Below are positions 28,217 through 28,575 of a DNA stretch of 28,575 nucleotides, one piece after another. The stretch covers positions 1 through 28,575 of the forward strand of contig CABTXQ010000013.1 of NCBI GenBank assembly GCA_902488835.1, written 5' to 3'. The notes under the pieces are model-generated. The model made no database searches. It was given only the letters and a program-made list of their open reading frames with translations, and was not told where the DNA came from. The first letter of the stretch is position 1. Each line of letters opens with the position of its first letter. The DNA is from an uncultured Ileibacterium sp. Lineage in GTDB: Bacteria > Bacillota > Clostridia > Peptostreptococcales > Anaerovoracaceae. The position numbers were made by a program, and so were the translations under genes.

Positions 28217-28575
28217 ATGGCTAAATTACAGTATCAGGCAACAGGCAGAAGAAAGTCTTCGGTCGCAAGAGTTAGGCTCCTCCCTGGAACAGGAGTTGTA
28301 ACAATCAATGGTAAAGACCTTGATGAATACTTTGGCAAGGGCAATGAAATTGTTAAGCGTGAAGTTATGAGACCTTTTGAAATTGCATCGGCACAGGGTA
28401 AATATGATGTGATTGCAAAGGTTAATGGCGGTGGATTTACAGGCCAGGCAGGTGCACTTCGCCATGGGATTTCCAGAGCGTTGGTCGCAGCAAATAAGGA
28501 AGATTATCGTCCAGCTCTAAAGGCTGCAGGATTCCTTACTAGGGACCCTCGTATGAAGGAAAGAAAGAAATACGG
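28217..28575 (+). CDS. rpsI: 30S ribosomal protein S9 (3' end beyond the window)
   Basis: Starts at the ATG at 28217 behind AAGGAGGAG. The visible 119 codons read MAKLQYQATGRRKSSVARVRLLPGTG..., with the family elements VNGGGFTGQAGALRHGISRAL and KAAGFLTRDPRMKERKKYG. S9 proteins are about 130 residues and end in a KRR-type tail that reaches the P site, so only about 10 codons are missing. Partial only because the window stops. Confidence 0.97.
   Translation, partial: MAKLQYQATGRRKSSVARVRLLPGTGVVTINGKDLDEYFGKGNEIVKREVMRPFEIASAQGKYDVIAKVNGGGFTGQAGALRHGISRALVAANKEDYRPALKAAGFLTRDPRMKERKKY

Overview
The window is a gene-dense stretch of an AT-rich genome from a clostridial Firmicute. Evidence for this: strong AAGGAGG ribosome-binding sites, frequent TTG starts, TTGACA/TATAAT promoters with 17-base spacing, a Firmicutes-type SOS box, an AmaP/DUF2273/Asp23 operon, a Re-type citrate synthase, and an encoded CCA on the tRNA. 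I cannot name the species. Almost everything is on the minus strand; only tRNA-Arg, one DMT transporter and the rplM-rpsI operon are on plus. I see no transposase, phage block or CRISPR array.

Layout from left to right. (1) 20-4457: asnS followed by an EF-G paralogue that lacks the catalytic histidine, then a cation diffusion facilitator. (2) 4531-6072: a Y-family DNA polymerase with its small YolD-like partner, under a LexA operator that lies inside the 3' end of the next gene. (3) 6046-9034: a PPKTG-anchored surface protein with SpaA-like and VaFE repeats, with a terminator-like hairpin just before its start, and a small unrecognised protein with a possible C-terminal HTH. (4) 9137-13120: a four-gene glycan O-acylation-type operon (SGNH hydrolase, DUF4358, MBOAT, DHHW). 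(5) 13179-17785: Re-citrate synthase, aconitase and isocitrate dehydrogenase, which together run from acetyl-CoA and oxaloacetate to 2-oxoglutarate. (6) 17823-21289: an envelope-stress operon (AmaP, DUF2273, Asp23/Gls24, zinc-ribbon DUF4234, DUF2752), followed by a flavodoxin-ferredoxin protein with its own promoter. (7) 21299-22414: an HtrA protease. (8) 22532-25423: metN-metI-metQ behind a long leader. (9) 25495-27496: tRNA-Arg(CCG) and two convergent EamA transporters. (10) 27581-28575: rplM and the start of rpsI.

The most notable feature is the metNIQ leader (25119-25400). It shows no SAM riboswitch or T-box. It encodes a 27-residue peptide with a strong ribosome-binding site and eight methionines plus two cysteines, mostly clustered. 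A 9-bp intrinsic terminator follows, and a segment starting 9 nt after the peptide stop can pair with the terminator's 5' arm and loop. This is the arrangement expected for ribosome-mediated, methionine-sensing transcription attenuation. Pairings here were found by eye; no folding energies or database searches were run.
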